A stretch of DNA of 6,040 nt from an uncultured Actinotalea sp. (GTDB lineage: Bacteria > Actinomycetota > Actinomycetes > Actinomycetales > Cellulomonadaceae). The notes beneath the pieces were generated by a model. It worked only from the letters and a program-made list of their open reading frames with translations, ran no database searches and had not been told where the DNA came from. Positions 5,741-6,040 of the stretch are shown in pieces (position 1 is the stretch's first letter; each line of letters starts with the position of its first letter). Location of the stretch: the NCBI RefSeq assembly GCF_946885855.1, contig NZ_CAMPHH010000212.1:1-6040 (forward strand), read 5' to 3'. The position numbers and the translations under genes were made by a program.

Positions 5741-6040
5741 GGTCGCCCAGGCTCGGCCCGTCCGCGTCGCCGACCCGCCACACCGACCAGCCGTCGACGA
5801 CGGTGCCGCCGGAGGCGAACGCCGCCGCGCGGTCCGGGTCGCCGAACCGCTTGCCGCGGGTCTCGACAGCGCCGTCGGCGTGCAGCACCGCGTCGTAGCG
5901 CTCGCCGCGCCGACGGCGGACCCACACGAGCGGCGTCGGCCCCCCGCACCGCTCCGCGAGGGCCGCCAGCCGCGGGTCCGGACCGTTGCGTCGGTACTCG
6001 CTCGTCGTGGACGACGGGATCGCCGAGGCATCCGCGGGCA
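5724..6040 (-). CDS. RAMA-like modified-DNA reader domain protein, C-terminal part (5' end outside window)
   Basis: The minus strand is open from the window edge to TAG at 5726-5724, giving the last 104 residues of a longer protein. Residues about 1-30 of this fragment are polar and linker-like. From about residue 35 comes LVWVRRRRGERYDAVLHADG, then GKRFGDPDRAAAFASGG and VDGWSVWRV. This order (basic strand, L-x-A-D-G turn, F/Y-x-x-P-x-x-A-A, GW-x-x-W) is what I know from RAMA domains (restriction enzyme adenine methylase associated), proposed readers of modified DNA and often found as C-terminal modules. The match is from memory of the pattern, not a search. The N-terminal domain, hence its role, is not visible. 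The other minus frames here are arginine-rich shadows. Internal GTG 5927 would cut into the domain and is unlikely to be the start. Confidence 0.6.
   Translation of the reverse strand, partial: PADASAIPSSTTSEYRRNGPDPRLAALAERCGGPTPLVWVRRRRGERYDAVLHADGAVETRGKRFGDPDRAAAFASGGTVVDGWSVWRVGDADGPSLGDLTREG

Overview
The window is very GC-rich, with coding frames carrying almost only G or C at third codon positions. It is gene-dense chromosomal DNA from an actinomycete. The mycothiol-dependent-type isomerase family member, the metY-metX gene order and the TAnnnT leaderless promoters all fit Actinomycetota. A Cellulomonas-like member of the Micrococcales is my guess; the genus is not proven by the sequence.

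Bases 1-320 hold no long gene but carry regulatory-looking DNA. There is a perfect 22-bp inverted repeat (1-22 and 105-126) and a possible leaderless 7-codon leader ORF (MSRRMCR, 101-124) behind a TACCGT box. A leader of about 195 nt with several hairpins follows, ending in a strong AGGAG ribosome binding site. Bases 321-2920 hold metY (O-acetylhomoserine sulfhydrylase) and metX (homoserine O-acetyltransferase). These are consecutive steps of direct sulfhydrylation: MetX makes O-acetylhomoserine, and MetY combines it with sulfide to give homocysteine for methionine synthesis. A G+C-rich hairpin follows metX.

Bases 2921-3707 hold a maleylpyruvate isomerase/DinB-fold protein with a complete His-Glu-His metal triad. 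Bases 3765-4742 hold a zinc-free medium-chain NADP(H) quinone-oxidoreductase-like enzyme. Two bases after it comes an alpha/beta hydrolase of the serine aminopeptidase S33/monoglyceride lipase type (4745-5740). The isomerase-family and oxidoreductase genes each have their own promoter in which the -10 box lies exactly 7 nt before the ATG, implying leaderless mRNAs. The oxidoreductase and hydrolase form one likely two-gene operon.

At the right edge, on the minus strand, is the C-terminal part of a protein ending in what looks like a RAMA-type modified-DNA reader domain. It converges on the hydrolase gene and overlaps it by 17 bp; its 5' end is outside the window.

Most of the window is ordinary metabolism. 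The parts worth a second look are the metY leader (leader peptide, inverted repeat, hairpins) and the truncated RAMA-like gene. I see no CRISPR array, tRNA, rRNA, insertion sequence or new multi-gene defence system.
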